64,000 bases of DNA from Candidatus Babelota bacterium (GTDB lineage Bacteria > Babelota > Babeliae > Babelales > Vermiphilaceae), in contig RXKB01000002.1 of the NCBI GenBank assembly GCA_003963225.1, positions 38,868-102,867 of the forward strand, read 5' to 3'. Positions 1 through 9,132 of the stretch are shown here, one piece after another. Made by a program: the position numbers and the translations under genes. Under the pieces are notes generated by a model. It made no database searches. It was not told the DNA's origin and saw only the letters and a program-made list of their open reading frames with translations. Within the stretch, counting starts at the first letter, position 1, and each line of letters starts with the position of its first letter.

Positions 1-273
1 TGCTATTAAGGCAGCACACAATAAAAATTTGTCAGCTATAGGATCAAGCAAGGAACCAAGGTGAGTTACCTGTCCCCACTTACGCGCATAATAACCATCA
101 AAAAAATCTGTAAGCGCAAATAGTAAAAAAATAATAGCAAGAAATAGATTAATTAAAAAAACATTAAATGGTAGCAGATAAACCAATAAAAAAGGAATCA
201 CTATAGGGGAAATAACTAAACGAACTAACGTTAATAGAGTAGGCAATGTCAATGTTTCACACCATTTCTTCAT
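1..273 (-). CDS. pgsA: CDP-diacylglycerol--glycerol-3-phosphate 3-phosphatidyltransferase, partial
   Basis: This is the N-terminal 91 codons of a gene that runs off the left edge. The CDP-alcohol phosphatidyltransferase signature is complete: D56, D59-G60, A63-R64, G73, D77 and D81. The enzyme makes phosphatidylglycerol phosphate in the inner membrane. Two hydrophobic segments (about 12-31 and 36-54) precede the motif, as in the family. The ATG at 273 follows an AAGGTG ribosome site. The start lies only 17 bases downstream of a tRNA gene on the same strand. The family is certain; pgsA is the most likely member because of the length of the N-terminus. Confidence 0.88.
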   Translation of the reverse strand, partial: MKKWCETLTLPTLLTLVRLVISPIVIPFLLVYLLPFNVFLINLFLAIIFLLFALTDFFDGYYARKWGQVTHLGSLLDPIADKFLLCAALIA

Positions 274-290
274 AAAAGAACACCTTTTTT

Positions 291-367
291 TGGTGGCGAC
301 GCAGGGATTCGAACCCCGGACCTACGGATTATGATTCCGCCGCTCTAACCAACTGAGCTACGCCGCC
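291..367 (-). tRNA. tRNA-Met (CAT anticodon)
   Basis: A full cloverleaf with encoded CCA can be drawn on the minus strand. The acceptor stem GGCGGCG pairs with CGTCGCC with one G-T wobble, the D arm contains GCTCAGTTGGTTAGAGC, the anticodon loop is ATCATAA and the T loop is TTCGAAT. The acceptor stem is fully paired, so this is not the initiator. It is probably elongator Met; a lysidine-modified Ile2 tRNA has the same gene-level anticodon and cannot be excluded. It sits between secD and pgsA on the same strand. Confidence 0.92.
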
Positions 368-377
368 GCTTTTATTT

Positions 378-1928
378 TTAAATAGATAACTTTTGTATAT
401 TAAAGTTACGCAACATAACATTAAATAACGATTTCAAAAAGAATAATCCAGTAATAAGCGTTGCTACAATACCAAGCATCATAGTAGTTGCAAATCCTTG
501 GACAGGACCTGAACCAAGGAAATATAACACAACACCAACTATAAATGTTGTTAAATTACCATCAATAATAACAATCATTGCATCTGAAAAACCAACGTTA
601 ATTGCTTTTTCTATTGATAAACCATGAGAAAGTTCTTCTTTTATTGTTTCAAAGATTAAAATGGAAGCATCAACTGCCATACCAATGGTCAATACCATAC
701 CAGCAACTCCTGGCAATGTCAAGGTTGCGCCAAGAAAAGAAAGCCCAATAAGAATGAGTAACAAATTGTAAACAAGCACAAGAAACGCAAAAAAACCGCT
801 CAATTTATAAAAAAATATGCTAAATAAGAACACCAATAATAACCCTATCAAACACGATAAAAGCCCAGCTGTACGCGATTCTTGTCCTAACGCTGGCCCA
901 ATTTGCCTTTCTTCTTCAAAAGTAACCGGTGCAACAAATGCACCAGATTTTAACAATAGGGCCAAAGATTTTGCTGATTCACTAGTAAAATTACCAGTAA
1001 TATGCCCACTGTCTTTAATTGCAGTATGAATTGACGGAGCACTGATCACTTCACCATCAAGCACTATCGCCAACTGCCTGCCAAAATTAGCGCTAGTTAA
1101 TGCATAAAATTTTTCACCACCTTCGGCGTCTAAATTAAATTCCACAACAGCCTCGACACCTGTTCTACCACCTAACGCAGCACGCGCATCTTTGAGCATG
1201 CGCCCTGTAACTTGGGCATATTTTTCAACTACATAATAAACCCGATGCCCACCTTCCATTACACCAGGTAATATTTCTTTATCATCACTTAACTCTCCAT
1301 CATAATCATATAATAAATCTTCTTGGCTAGAGCCAGTTTTATATACTAACCTAAACTCTAATAATGCCGCTTTACCAATAAGAGCTTTTGCTTCTTGTGG
1401 ATCAAAGACATCAGGCATTTCTATAACAATATTTTTTTGTCCCTGAGCACTAATTGGAGTTTCTGAAACACCAAATTTATCCAATCTTAAGCGTAAAACT
1501 TCAATATTTCGTTGCACTGCATCTTTTTTAATCCGATCGATTTTTGGATCTGTAAACGATACGTTTACCTTAGCATCTTGCACTTCAATTTTTACATCTT
1601 GATGCTCTTTTTTTATAGATTGAGCAGCCTCTTGTGCTTGTTGCAAATTACCAAAAGAAAAAGCGATACGCTGATTTTGTACGCTTTTAGATAAAGGAGT
1701 TTTACCTTGTGATTTTAAAGACTTATTAATAGCACTCATTATGCTTGCTAAAGAAGACTCTACAGCTTTTTCAACTTGTACCTCTAATGTCAGGTACACA
1801 CCTCCTACCAAGTCAGTACCAAAACGCAACGAACTTCTCAAAGGATATAACGCATACACACACGCACCTGCCAATATTAACCAAAATGATATTTCAGAAA
1901 AAACTATTTTACGCATTGTATTTTGCAT
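378..1928 (-). CDS. secD: Protein translocase subunit SecD
   Basis: This is an inner-membrane RND-type protein that uses the proton gradient to help pull secreted proteins out of the SecYEG channel. The 516-residue protein has an N-terminal membrane helix followed by FGTDLVGG, the equivalent of the family GxDLxGG motif. A large periplasmic region follows, then a C-terminal bundle of about five helices (355-510) with GMAVDASILIFE, the conserved family block. The ATG at 1928 has an AAAGGA site six bases upstream. There is no secF beside it. It is flanked closely on both sides by tRNA genes in the same orientation, so it may share transcripts with them. Confidence 0.95.
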   Translation of the reverse strand: MQNTMRKIVFSEISFWLILAGACVYALYPLRSSLRFGTDLVGGVYLTLEVQVEKAVESSLASIMSAINKSLKSQGKTPLSKSVQNQRIAFSFGNLQQAQEAAQSIKKEHQDVKIEVQDAKVNVSFTDPKIDRIKKDAVQRNIEVLRLRLDKFGVSETPISAQGQKNIVIEMPDVFDPQEAKALIGKAALLEFRLVYKTGSSQEDLLYDYDGELSDDKEILPGVMEGGHRVYYVVEKYAQVTGRMLKDARAALGGRTGVEAVVEFNLDAEGGEKFYALTSANFGRQLAIVLDGEVISAPSIHTAIKDSGHITGNFTSESAKSLALLLKSGAFVAPVTFEEERQIGPALGQESRTAGLLSCLIGLLLVFLFSIFFYKLSGFFAFLVLVYNLLLILIGLSFLGATLTLPGVAGMVLTIGMAVDASILIFETIKEELSHGLSIEKAINVGFSDAMIVIIDGNLTTFIVGVVLYFLGSGPVQGFATTMMLGIVATLITGLFFLKSLFNVMLRNFNIQKLSI

Positions 1929-1973
1929 ATTAATTCCTTTAAAAAATTAAATTTACGCTTCCTTTTTTTGCTT

Positions 1974-2061
1974 TGGTGCCGAAGAGGGGATTTGAACCCC
2001 TACAGGATTACTCCCGCAGCCCCCTCAAGGCTGTGTGTCTGCCAATTTCACCACTTCGGCA
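1974..2061 (-). tRNA. tRNA-Leu (GAG anticodon)
   Basis: This is an 88-nt class II tRNA on the minus strand. The acceptor stem TGCCGAA pairs with TTCGGCA, CCA is encoded, the anticodon stem CAGCC/GGCTG encloses the loop TTGAGGG, there is a long variable arm, and the T loop is TTCAAAT. Anticodon GAG reads Leu codons CUU/CUC. It lies 45 bases upstream of secD in the same direction. Confidence 0.95.
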
Positions 2062-2128
2062 ACTATTTAAAGCAAAAAAAATGTAACACATTCGCATAAA
2101 ATATGCAAATTAAACAGTATTATTATTG

Positions 2129-3457
2129 TTAACTCGTCTTAAAAATTTTTTTAAATAACAGTTTAGTTGGATATATTATAAGATCCAGCAAATTATTAAA
2201 CATTTTTAGTACGCGCTCTAAAAATGTTAGTTTTGTATTAGACTCTTCTCTATCTTCTACCACCGGCGCATGTTCATTTTTTTCTATATTAACGTCTTTG
2301 GTCACGGGATTCACTATCGTTTGAAACAAGATATCTGCTTGTGTTTTAAAATCTACGCCCTGCTCTTTTAATTTTTCTACCGATTGTTGTACAGAAGCAA
2401 TTTCTTTTGTAATTCTATCGACTGTTGTTTTAAAATAAGGACTAAAATCATTTTGCAAATATTTTTGTATATCTTTTATATTCCTCATTTGTATATCCAT
2501 AGCGTAATATAACTCACGAGCTTTAGTATCACTTAGCAACTGAGAAATTTTTTTAAAATTATTCCATGCATCACGCTCATAAGCACGAACCTTATTAAGC
2601 TGATCCATTAATTTATTCAGGGCTTCGTCAATGCGATGATCAAGTTCAGTTATAACATTCACTTGATCTCGTAATCTTGTAATGACTTCTTGCTCTCCCT
2701 TTAGTTCTTTTAATAAAGATCTTTCTTGTACATCCAAAGTGCCATCTTTATCTCGTTCAGCATTAAATCGATTTATTAAATCAGCAAGCACTTCCTGAAG
2801 TTCTCCAATACGCAATCCAACGCTAATATAAAAAGGATCTAACACTGCACGATCTAAGTCTGTACGTTTTTCTAAAAAAGTAGTTCGAAAATCCCAAACT
2901 TTGTCAACAAGCCCACGAATATTTTCATAGCGCTCTTGAGCCCTTTCATACCAAATGCTTTTATATAACCAATTCCCTTGTGGATCAGGTAAATTAATAG
3001 TATCTATACCTATTTTTTCATCTATCTTTTCTTTTCCTAATGATTCTATTTCGTTTCCTTCTGCAAAAATCTGCTGACTTGTAGGCTCTTGTGCTAACAC
3101 ATTGCCAGCTACTTGTTGAGGCGAAACATTAGGTATAGAAAGGGCTTGACGTTCACTATTTGGATTTTCAGCATCCTGAGGTAAAACAATAGGATCAACA
3201 GCGCTCTTCACGCTAACATTAGTAGACATAGCATTGTTTTCTGATGTTGTAATAGGTGCAGTATGTGGAAGCTGTTCATCTGCCTTAACAGGTTGCTGGA
3301 GAGTTGCAAGCATTTCATTCAACACAGCCATAGTTTTATCATCAGCTTCAGCTGATATAGCCTGTGTTTCAGTTCCGTACGATATTTGCAAAGGTGTTAA
3401 TACATTACATGATAATATTGTTGTATGTAGAGCTACCTTCTTATAAAAATACCTCAT
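2129..3457 (-). CDS. Secreted coiled-coil protein of unknown function
   Basis: I do not recognise a family. The ATG at 3457 is preferred over an upstream GTG because AAAGG lies five bases before it. The protein has about 442 residues: an N-terminal hydrophobic stretch that looks like a signal peptide, a Gln/Ser/Pro-rich linker to about residue 150, then a long charged helical region (about 160-400) suited to coiled coil. The end is a hydrophobic-basic amphipathic tail rich in Phe, Leu and Lys. That tail could touch a membrane. A surface or host-directed role is only a guess. Confidence 0.7.
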   Translation of the reverse strand: MRYFYKKVALHTTILSCNVLTPLQISYGTETQAISAEADDKTMAVLNEMLATLQQPVKADEQLPHTAPITTSENNAMSTNVSVKSAVDPIVLPQDAENPNSERQALSIPNVSPQQVAGNVLAQEPTSQQIFAEGNEIESLGKEKIDEKIGIDTINLPDPQGNWLYKSIWYERAQERYENIRGLVDKVWDFRTTFLEKRTDLDRAVLDPFYISVGLRIGELQEVLADLINRFNAERDKDGTLDVQERSLLKELKGEQEVITRLRDQVNVITELDHRIDEALNKLMDQLNKVRAYERDAWNNFKKISQLLSDTKARELYYAMDIQMRNIKDIQKYLQNDFSPYFKTTVDRITKEIASVQQSVEKLKEQGVDFKTQADILFQTIVNPVTKDVNIEKNEHAPVVEDREESNTKLTFLERVLKMFNNLLDLIIYPTKLLFKKIFKTS

Positions 3458-3487
3458 ATGCACCTTTCACTCTTATCTATTATAAAG

Positions 3488-3949
3488 TCATAATTGATTG
3501 GCTAAATCTTTAAGCTCTTGCAGCAAAGCACGAGAAAGCTCTTCTGTTTCCCAAGATGTATGCTTCCACTTAACTCCTGAAGTTACCTGCGTTAAAACAG
3601 ATCTATCACTTTTGATATCTATAATATCAATACGAGCGATATTCATCAACGGATGCACTTGGGAGGGAGCTTTAACTACGCCAGCTCTTCCTAAAACACT
3701 ATACGCAATGTTATTAGCATCCAAAAAGCAAAACATGACTTTTTTTTGCCAAACCATATTTTGATAACCGGTATGATTTTTATGAATACTAATTAAAATG
3801 CTTTCCAATCCTTTTGGATATATACATTGAATAGGAGTAGTATTAGGAATACCTTTTTCTGAAAAAGTTGCCATAATACCTACAGTCGTACCTTCCATGA
3901 GGAGATGTAATAAATCTTCCGGTAATTTAACACCAACATGTTTTGCCAT
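3488..3949 (-). CDS. Pyridoxamine 5'-phosphate oxidase-like FMN-binding split-barrel protein
   Basis: A 153-residue protein with the layout of the small split-barrel flavoproteins. An N-terminal helix is followed by GTTVGIMATFSEKGIPNTTP, matching the family beta strand in which substrate or FMN contacts are made, and later strands around ISIHKNHTGYQNM and VMFCFLDANN. The start at 3949 is chosen over one at 3988 because GGGAGA lies upstream of it and because the longer version would run into hemW. It is the last gene of the serS-DUF58-hemW run. The specific substrate is unknown; vitamin B6 oxidase activity is not implied. Confidence 0.72.
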   Translation of the reverse strand: MAKHVGVKLPEDLLHLLMEGTTVGIMATFSEKGIPNTTPIQCIYPKGLESILISIHKNHTGYQNMVWQKKVMFCFLDANNIAYSVLGRAGVVKAPSQVHPLMNIARIDIIDIKSDRSVLTQVTSGVKWKHTSWETEELSRALLQELKDLANQL

Positions 3950-3977
3950 AAAAAAATCTCCCATTAAAAAATAAATG

Positions 3978-5144
3978 CTATAATCCAAGTCGAGCTATTA
4001 TTTGATTTTCAACTACTAATCCTTTTTGTGTAAGACGCAACACACGCTTATCACACGTCATTAATCCTTCGTTCACTAACGTATCAACTTCGCTTTGTAA
4101 TATGCATACCTTACTTGCATCAAGACCTACCACTATATCATCCCACAAAGCCCCTTGTGATCTTCTCAAGCCCAACATAACCTTTTCAAGCCTTATCTGC
4201 TGATCCGTCAGCTCCTCACATATAGCTATTGGACCGTCAGGCAATGTTGCTTTCTGTATATATTGGATAAGATTTTTTTCATTTTGCATGCGTTTTACAC
4301 CGTCAAACGAACAAGCTCCTAAACCAAATGCTTTATATGGCTTTCTGTCCCAATAAACAGAATTGTGCCTAGAAAAAAAGTTCTTCCTTGCAAAATTAGA
4401 AAGCTCATACTGCTCAAACCCACAAGAAGCCAAAAAAGCCTGCGTCCAAAAATAACAGTCTACCATAAAATCATCTGATGGAAGCTGTACTTTGCCAGAA
4501 GCTACATTAAAATACAACCTTGTGTCTTCATGAACCGTAAGAAAGTATACCGAAATATGTTTAATCGGCCATTGAACAATTTTTGTTAAATACTCTTGCC
4601 ATTCTTCAAAAGAAACATCGGGTATACCCATAATTAGATCTACTGATATATTATTAATGTAGTTTGGAGCATACAACATCAACTGTTCAACATCATGTTT
4701 ACTTTGTAGCCTATTTAAACTATGCAATGCACCATCTTTCAAACTTTGAACACCAACACTTAATCGATTAATACCAGCTTTTTGCCATAAATCAATTTGT
4801 TCTTCATTGACCGTACCAGGGTTCACTTCAATAGTAACTTCTGTTTTTTCATGAAAATCAAATGACTCTTTTAGTATAGCTATAGTGTCAAGTAAAAGGT
4901 CGTTAGGATAAGTACTTGGCGTGCCTCCACCAAAAAATACAGTATCAATGCGCTGTTTATTTTGCTCATAATGTTTAATAAATGTATTAATTTCTTGTAT
5001 AAGTGCGTCATGATATACCTGCATATATTGATCTTGCCCTGCCAATGCTACAAATGGACAAAAATGGCACCTGTAAGGGCAAAAAGGCCAATGAATATAC
5101 AAAGAATGAAACGATCTGGCTTTGAAAGTTATTATTTTATGCAT
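3978..5144 (-). CDS. hemW: Radical SAM protein HemW (heme chaperone, HemN-like)
   Basis: The N-terminus has a radical SAM cluster motif C-x3-C-x2-C in CPYRCHFC just after YIHWPF, as in HemW. FFGGGTPS and VEVNPGT-like blocks (here IEVNPGTV) follow, with GVQSL, and a C-terminal HemN-type domain. At 388 residues it matches HemW length and lacks the N-terminal extension of true coproporphyrinogen dehydrogenase HemN. HemW binds heme and hands it to respiratory enzymes. The ATG at 5144 starts six bases after the stop of the upstream gene, which implies translational coupling. Confidence 0.85.
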   Translation of the reverse strand: MHKIITFKARSFHSLYIHWPFCPYRCHFCPFVALAGQDQYMQVYHDALIQEINTFIKHYEQNKQRIDTVFFGGGTPSTYPNDLLLDTIAILKESFDFHEKTEVTIEVNPGTVNEEQIDLWQKAGINRLSVGVQSLKDGALHSLNRLQSKHDVEQLMLYAPNYINNISVDLIMGIPDVSFEEWQEYLTKIVQWPIKHISVYFLTVHEDTRLYFNVASGKVQLPSDDFMVDCYFWTQAFLASCGFEQYELSNFARKNFFSRHNSVYWDRKPYKAFGLGACSFDGVKRMQNEKNLIQYIQKATLPDGPIAICEELTDQQIRLEKVMLGLRRSQGALWDDIVVGLDASKVCILQSEVDTLVNEGLMTCDKRVLRLTQKGLVVENQIIARLGL

Positions 5145-5150
5145 TAAATA

Positions 5151-5714
5151 CTATTTTTTAAAATAAACACTATGTACAAGAATGGTTACCATATTTATAT
5201 CATTAACTACAGTCTCTTTTGACAATAATTGCCCAGCTTCATATTTTATGCTGCTTATTTTTTCAAGTATGTTTTTTATTTCTTTTTCCCAATGATATAA
5301 AGATAAAGAATTAGCTTTGCATATGCCACAATGATCGCCAACATTGATTTTGTTATTTTCAATACACCATTTGCAAGTGTCAATATGTCTTATAATTTCA
5401 TGTTCAGTCAAACTTATCATATCAGTTTCATGAGCATCAGTAAAAAAAAGTCTTAAAATAAAACTCAACTTAGTATACACAAGGGAAATGTTTTGCTCTT
5501 TTCTGATCTCATCCAATAATGTCAATACAGTCAACTTAACTGGCACATCTTTTGTTTTTGCGCGTGAAAAAAATAGCTGTAAACATTGCCAAATCAAGAA
5601 AAATACGAAAAGAATAGCGCTAAAGAAAAAAAATCTTTTAAAAAAAACTGTTCTCCAAAAAGGAACATGTATAAAAGTATAGATATCATATATTCCGAAT
5701 TCATCTTGCAACAT
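5151..5714 (-). CDS. Single-pass membrane protein, probable DUF4381-like partner of the DUF58 gene
   Basis: About 187 residues with one strong hydrophobic helix near residues 28-46, a basic stretch, then a soluble domain. A C-x2-C motif (CKWC) and a second pair (CGIC) lie in the soluble part. In many bacteria a small protein with one N-terminal helix and a cytoplasmic domain sits beside a DUF58 gene in MoxR/BatA-type operons, and position and topology fit that. Sequence similarity alone is weak. The start at 5714 has AAGGA six bases upstream. It overlaps neither neighbour but is separated from both by only a few bases. Confidence 0.6.
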   Translation of the reverse strand: MLQDEFGIYDIYTFIHVPFWRTVFFKRFFFFSAILFVFFLIWQCLQLFFSRAKTKDVPVKLTVLTLLDEIRKEQNISLVYTKLSFILRLFFTDAHETDMISLTEHEIIRHIDTCKWCIENNKINVGDHCGICKANSLSLYHWEKEIKNILEKISSIKYEAGQLLSKETVVNDINMVTILVHSVYFKK

Positions 5715-5723
5715 AACCATTCC

Positions 5724-6596
5724 TTAAGTGCGCATACGCGCACGAAACAAAGAGATAATTTTTTCTAAGGCTTTAACCATATCAATTATATCAATAGCTT
5801 TAACCCCATTATTTTTCATAATTTTTTCTTGCAACAAAACTCTTGTTTGCAAATGTGTAGCATGATGCTTGGTAATAGCTACATAGCCAATCTGCTCAGT
5901 CTCCAAATCTTGTACTAACAATGAACCGATCACAGGTAAATGCTGCTCTAAACTATCAAGACAGCGCATTACATAGACATCATGCACTGGAGAAATAAGT
6001 TTAATCGCATCTTCAAACTGATTATCAATGCAATCAGAAAACCAAAATACAATTGTTTGCCTCAACGTTGCTTTTAATAGATATTTAAGCACGGCTTTAC
6101 TGTTAGTATTTTTTCCTTTTGGCTTCCAAGAAAAAATAGCTTTCATAATAACATTAATATAGTTTTTATCCTTACGAGGAGGCAAATAAAGCTCAACCCC
6201 ATCAGAAAATAAAATAAGCCCTACCAAATCTTGAGAATAATGCCCAATCAGACCTATGATTGCAGCCATTCTGCTAACTATATCTATTTTTTGTTGTACT
6301 GTGCCAAAAGACAACGATTTAGAAATATCTACAACAAGCATTACTGTTTTAACCTGATCTTGCTTAAACTGACGCACAAGTAAAGTTGAAGCACGTGACG
6401 ACCCACGCCAATCAATAAATCTTATATCATCACCAATTGTATAATCTCTCAATGAATCAAAATCAAAACCCATACCTTTTACAAAAGACTTTGATTGCCC
6501 AATTTGTTGAGTGCGAAACAACCGTTTGGTAAAAAGAGTAACATTTTTTATTTTTTCTATGACCTCAGGAGAAATTTTATCAACATCACCTATCAT
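5724..6596 (-). CDS. DUF58 domain protein (von Willebrand A-like fold)
   Basis: The diagnostic DUF58 block is present: SLRDYTIGDDIRFIDWRGSS, with a following VVDISKSLSFG resembling the MIDAS DxSxS metal site of VWA domains. DUF58 proteins usually work with MoxR ATPases in envelope-protein maturation or metal insertion. Here the gene is coupled to serS: its ATG at 6596 overlaps the serS TAA by one base, with AAGGA eight bases upstream. No MoxR ATPase or VWA partner is nearby, so the complex may be split or reduced. Confidence 0.85.
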   Translation of the reverse strand: MIGDVDKISPEVIEKIKNVTLFTKRLFRTQQIGQSKSFVKGMGFDFDSLRDYTIGDDIRFIDWRGSSRASTLLVRQFKQDQVKTVMLVVDISKSLSFGTVQQKIDIVSRMAAIIGLIGHYSQDLVGLILFSDGVELYLPPRKDKNYINVIMKAIFSWKPKGKNTNSKAVLKYLLKATLRQTIVFWFSDCIDNQFEDAIKLISPVHDVYVMRCLDSLEQHLPVIGSLLVQDLETEQIGYVAITKHHATHLQTRVLLQEKIMKNNGVKAIDIIDMVKALEKIISLFRARMRT

Positions 6597-7825
6597 TACC
6601 ATATTCCTTCAGTTTTTAACACATCGGGTAAAGCAATAGAACCATCTTCTTGCTGATACACCTCCATTAAAGCAACTATTAATCGCGGCAAAGCAAGCGA
6701 GGAAGCATTTAACGTATGCACTAAACAATTCTTACCATTTTTTTTATAGCGAATCAATCCTCTACGCGCTTGAAACTCTTGACAGTTGCTAGCAGACGAA
6801 ACCTCATAATACTGATTTTGCCCAGGTAACCATACTTCAATGTCATACGTTTTTGCTGATTGAAAAGAACAATCTTGGGCTGCCAACAGACTTATGCGGT
6901 AATGCAACCCTAATGCTTGCAAAATATCTTCAGCACACGCAATCATGCGGTCAAGTTCTTTTTCTGAAAATTCAGGCTCACAGATTGTATATAATTCAAC
7001 TTTTTCAAACTGATGAATACGAATCAAACCGCGCTCAGCAGAACCATAGGTACCAGCTTCACGTCTAAAACAACTCGTAAACGCGGTCATACGCAAAGGC
7101 AGTTGTTCAGCTTCAAAAATATGGTCTTTATACATATTTGCAATATTTACTTCAGAAGTCGGCGTTAGAAATAAGCTATCGGCAGTAACCGCGTACACTT
7201 GATCTTTAAATTTGGGAAAGTTACCAGAAACAGTCAATGATTGTTCATTAATCATATGAGGAGGTAAAACAGGCTCATAGCCATGCTTCATGTTATTTTT
7301 TAACATATACATACCCAAGGCATAAATTAATTTAACCGCATCTTTTTTGTAAAAAGCAAAATTAGCACCCGTCATTTTTGCGGCTTTTTTAAAGTCAAAC
7401 CAATCTAACCGCTCCCCTAAAACAACATGATTAAGCGGTTCAAAGGCAAATTGCGCTTTTTGACCAAAAACTTTAACAATTTTGTTTGCCTCTTTGCCAC
7501 CATCTGGAATATCATCAGACGGTATATTTGGAGCCGCAAGATATAATGCATTAAAATCATCTTCGCATTCTAATAAAGCATCTTCTTTTTGTTTAATTAA
7601 CTGCCCCAAATCAATAGATTGCTGCCTAATTTCTTGTGTAATACCACTTTTTGCAAACGAAGCAAGCTCATTCCGCTTTTTACGCAGCTCATCAATTTCA
7701 ATACGAAGCGCTCGCACTTGTTTTGAAAGCACATAAAGCTTTTGCCCGTCAAATAAAGGCTCTTTTTTTTTAAGTTTTTTGATAACTTCATCAGGGGTTT
7801 CATGTAGCCTATTTAAATCTATCAT
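6596..7825 (-). CDS. serS: Serine--tRNA ligase
   Basis: A 409-residue class II synthetase. Residues about 1-105 form the charged helical tRNA-binding arm. Motif 2 is visible in FRREAGTYGSAERGLIRIHQ, and motif 3 near the C-terminus as NASSLALPRLIVALMEVYQ. SSASNCQEFQARR, between them, is typical of SerRS. It charges tRNA-Ser and tRNA-Sec with serine. It is the first gene of a five-gene minus-strand run. An inverted repeat overlaps its probable promoter about 15-60 bases upstream. Confidence 0.96.
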   Translation of the reverse strand: MIDLNRLHETPDEVIKKLKKKEPLFDGQKLYVLSKQVRALRIEIDELRKKRNELASFAKSGITQEIRQQSIDLGQLIKQKEDALLECEDDFNALYLAAPNIPSDDIPDGGKEANKIVKVFGQKAQFAFEPLNHVVLGERLDWFDFKKAAKMTGANFAFYKKDAVKLIYALGMYMLKNNMKHGYEPVLPPHMINEQSLTVSGNFPKFKDQVYAVTADSLFLTPTSEVNIANMYKDHIFEAEQLPLRMTAFTSCFRREAGTYGSAERGLIRIHQFEKVELYTICEPEFSEKELDRMIACAEDILQALGLHYRISLLAAQDCSFQSAKTYDIEVWLPGQNQYYEVSSASNCQEFQARRGLIRYKKNGKNCLVHTLNASSLALPRLIVALMEVYQQEDGSIALPDVLKTEGIW

Positions 7826-7837
7826 CGGAACATCTCA

Positions 7838-7886
7838 GTATACTAACATTATTGTTAACATGAATTATCATCTAATGTCAGTATAC
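7838..7886 (-). promoter_or_regulatory. Inverted repeat overlapping the -10 region of the serS operon
   Basis: 7838-7851 and 7873-7886 form a 14-bp inverted repeat with one mismatch (GTATACTAACATTA against TAATGTCAGTATAC). On the minus strand a -10 box TATACT lies at 7885-7880, and 17 bases upstream a weak -35 TTGTTC at 7908-7903. The repeat therefore covers the -10 box, the expected start point and the leader. It could be a repressor operator, or a leader hairpin acting on serS translation. No T-box is visible. Confidence 0.45.
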
Positions 7887-7995
7887 CGCATTTTTTCAAC
7901 ATGAACAAAGCTTTATTTATCTAGTAAAATATCGCAAAAAATAAATTTATAATATGCATTGTAAAAAATTAAAAATAAATAAATAAAAAAATATT

Positions 7996-9132
7996 TTAGA
8001 TTAATTTTAAAATATTTTTAAAATTAACAACCGCATTTTGATTCAATAAATCTTTTTTGATCCAATGAGGGCTTATAAAAACACCTGCTGGATAACAAGT
8101 ATTTAAAGGGAAATAAATAATTTTGTCGTCATCAGCAGTGCCATCTGGATAATCACAAACAATAGGCTTATGAAAAAAGCCGCTAAGCTTGCTAGCATTT
8201 TCAACGGAAACAGTAACTGATATTTCATTGTTATGTTGATATGCCTTTAATACTTTTTCTACCTCCGAAAGACGATCTTTTGTGGGTACATGATAATTAG
8301 GAAGATAATACTTATGACATATTTTGACAACATTTATCAAAAAATTCGGATAGCTATATTGACAATCGAGAATGCGCTGTAAAAAAGAAGCATGTTTACC
8401 TTGGTCATAAACAATTTTTTCCTTCAAACCAACATGTACAATCATACTACTATTCTCATAAGTACAAACTCCTAGAAATTTTATTTTTGAATCAACATTA
8501 TTATTATTAATTTTCACCGTCATTGACGGCAAAATTCTTTGACAACCTCTTAATAAACCAGAATTATCCTTTTTCAGACGAGTATAGGAATCGAATTCTA
8601 ATCCCCCACAAATCATCATATGAAGCAAAGATGGTGGCACAGCATGATACCCGTCATACACACATCCCCCTACATAAAGCCTTCTAAAGTATTTTGTTAG
8701 ATAAACCAAATCATCATTATTTTTATTCTCTGTTTTTCTATAACTTAATTTATCCTCTTTTACGACTAATTTCTCAGTATGATCTTTTTCCTTAGAAACA
8801 CGTATCAATCTTTCAGTGTCTTGATGATATTTCGGCCTCACTACAATTTGATTAATTAATTTATCTTCACCATCTTTAACAAGAGGATTGACCTCCAATC
8901 CAGCTAACCGATCAGGTAAAAGAACAATCGGCTCATTTTTTGGTAAATCATGTCCATTCACAACCTGAGGCAGCGCGTTCAAAAAATTCGATTTAGTGCA
9001 TTTACTTAATGGGTCATCCCATGGATTAAGACCATCTTCAAGATCTTCAAAAACCTCTTGTAGATCTCTTTTCATGCCATTGGTATTATTTAATATTAAA
9101 ATACAAATAAGTAAATACGCATATTTTTTCAT
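7996..9132 (-). CDS. Secreted protein of unknown function
   Basis: A 378-residue protein with a classical lysine-plus-hydrophobic signal peptide (residues 1-19, MKKYAYLLICILILNN...). The mature part is mixed polar with Cys-Gly pairs (VGGCVYDGYH, ICGGLEF, LRGCQR) and a C-terminal region rich in Tyr and Asn. I recognise no domain. Start at 9132 with AAAGG nine bases upstream. It is transcribed alone or with serS-distal genes; the next gene downstream is the serS operon in the same direction. Confidence 0.7.
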   Translation of the reverse strand: MKKYAYLLICILILNNTNGMKRDLQEVFEDLEDGLNPWDDPLSKCTKSNFLNALPQVVNGHDLPKNEPIVLLPDRLAGLEVNPLVKDGEDKLINQIVVRPKYHQDTERLIRVSKEKDHTEKLVVKEDKLSYRKTENKNNDDLVYLTKYFRRLYVGGCVYDGYHAVPPSLLHMMICGGLEFDSYTRLKKDNSGLLRGCQRILPSMTVKINNNNVDSKIKFLGVCTYENSSMIVHVGLKEKIVYDQGKHASFLQRILDCQYSYPNFLINVVKICHKYYLPNYHVPTKDRLSEVEKVLKAYQHNNEISVTVSVENASKLSGFFHKPIVCDYPDGTADDDKIIYFPLNTCYPAGVFISPHWIKKDLLNQNAVVNFKNILKLI

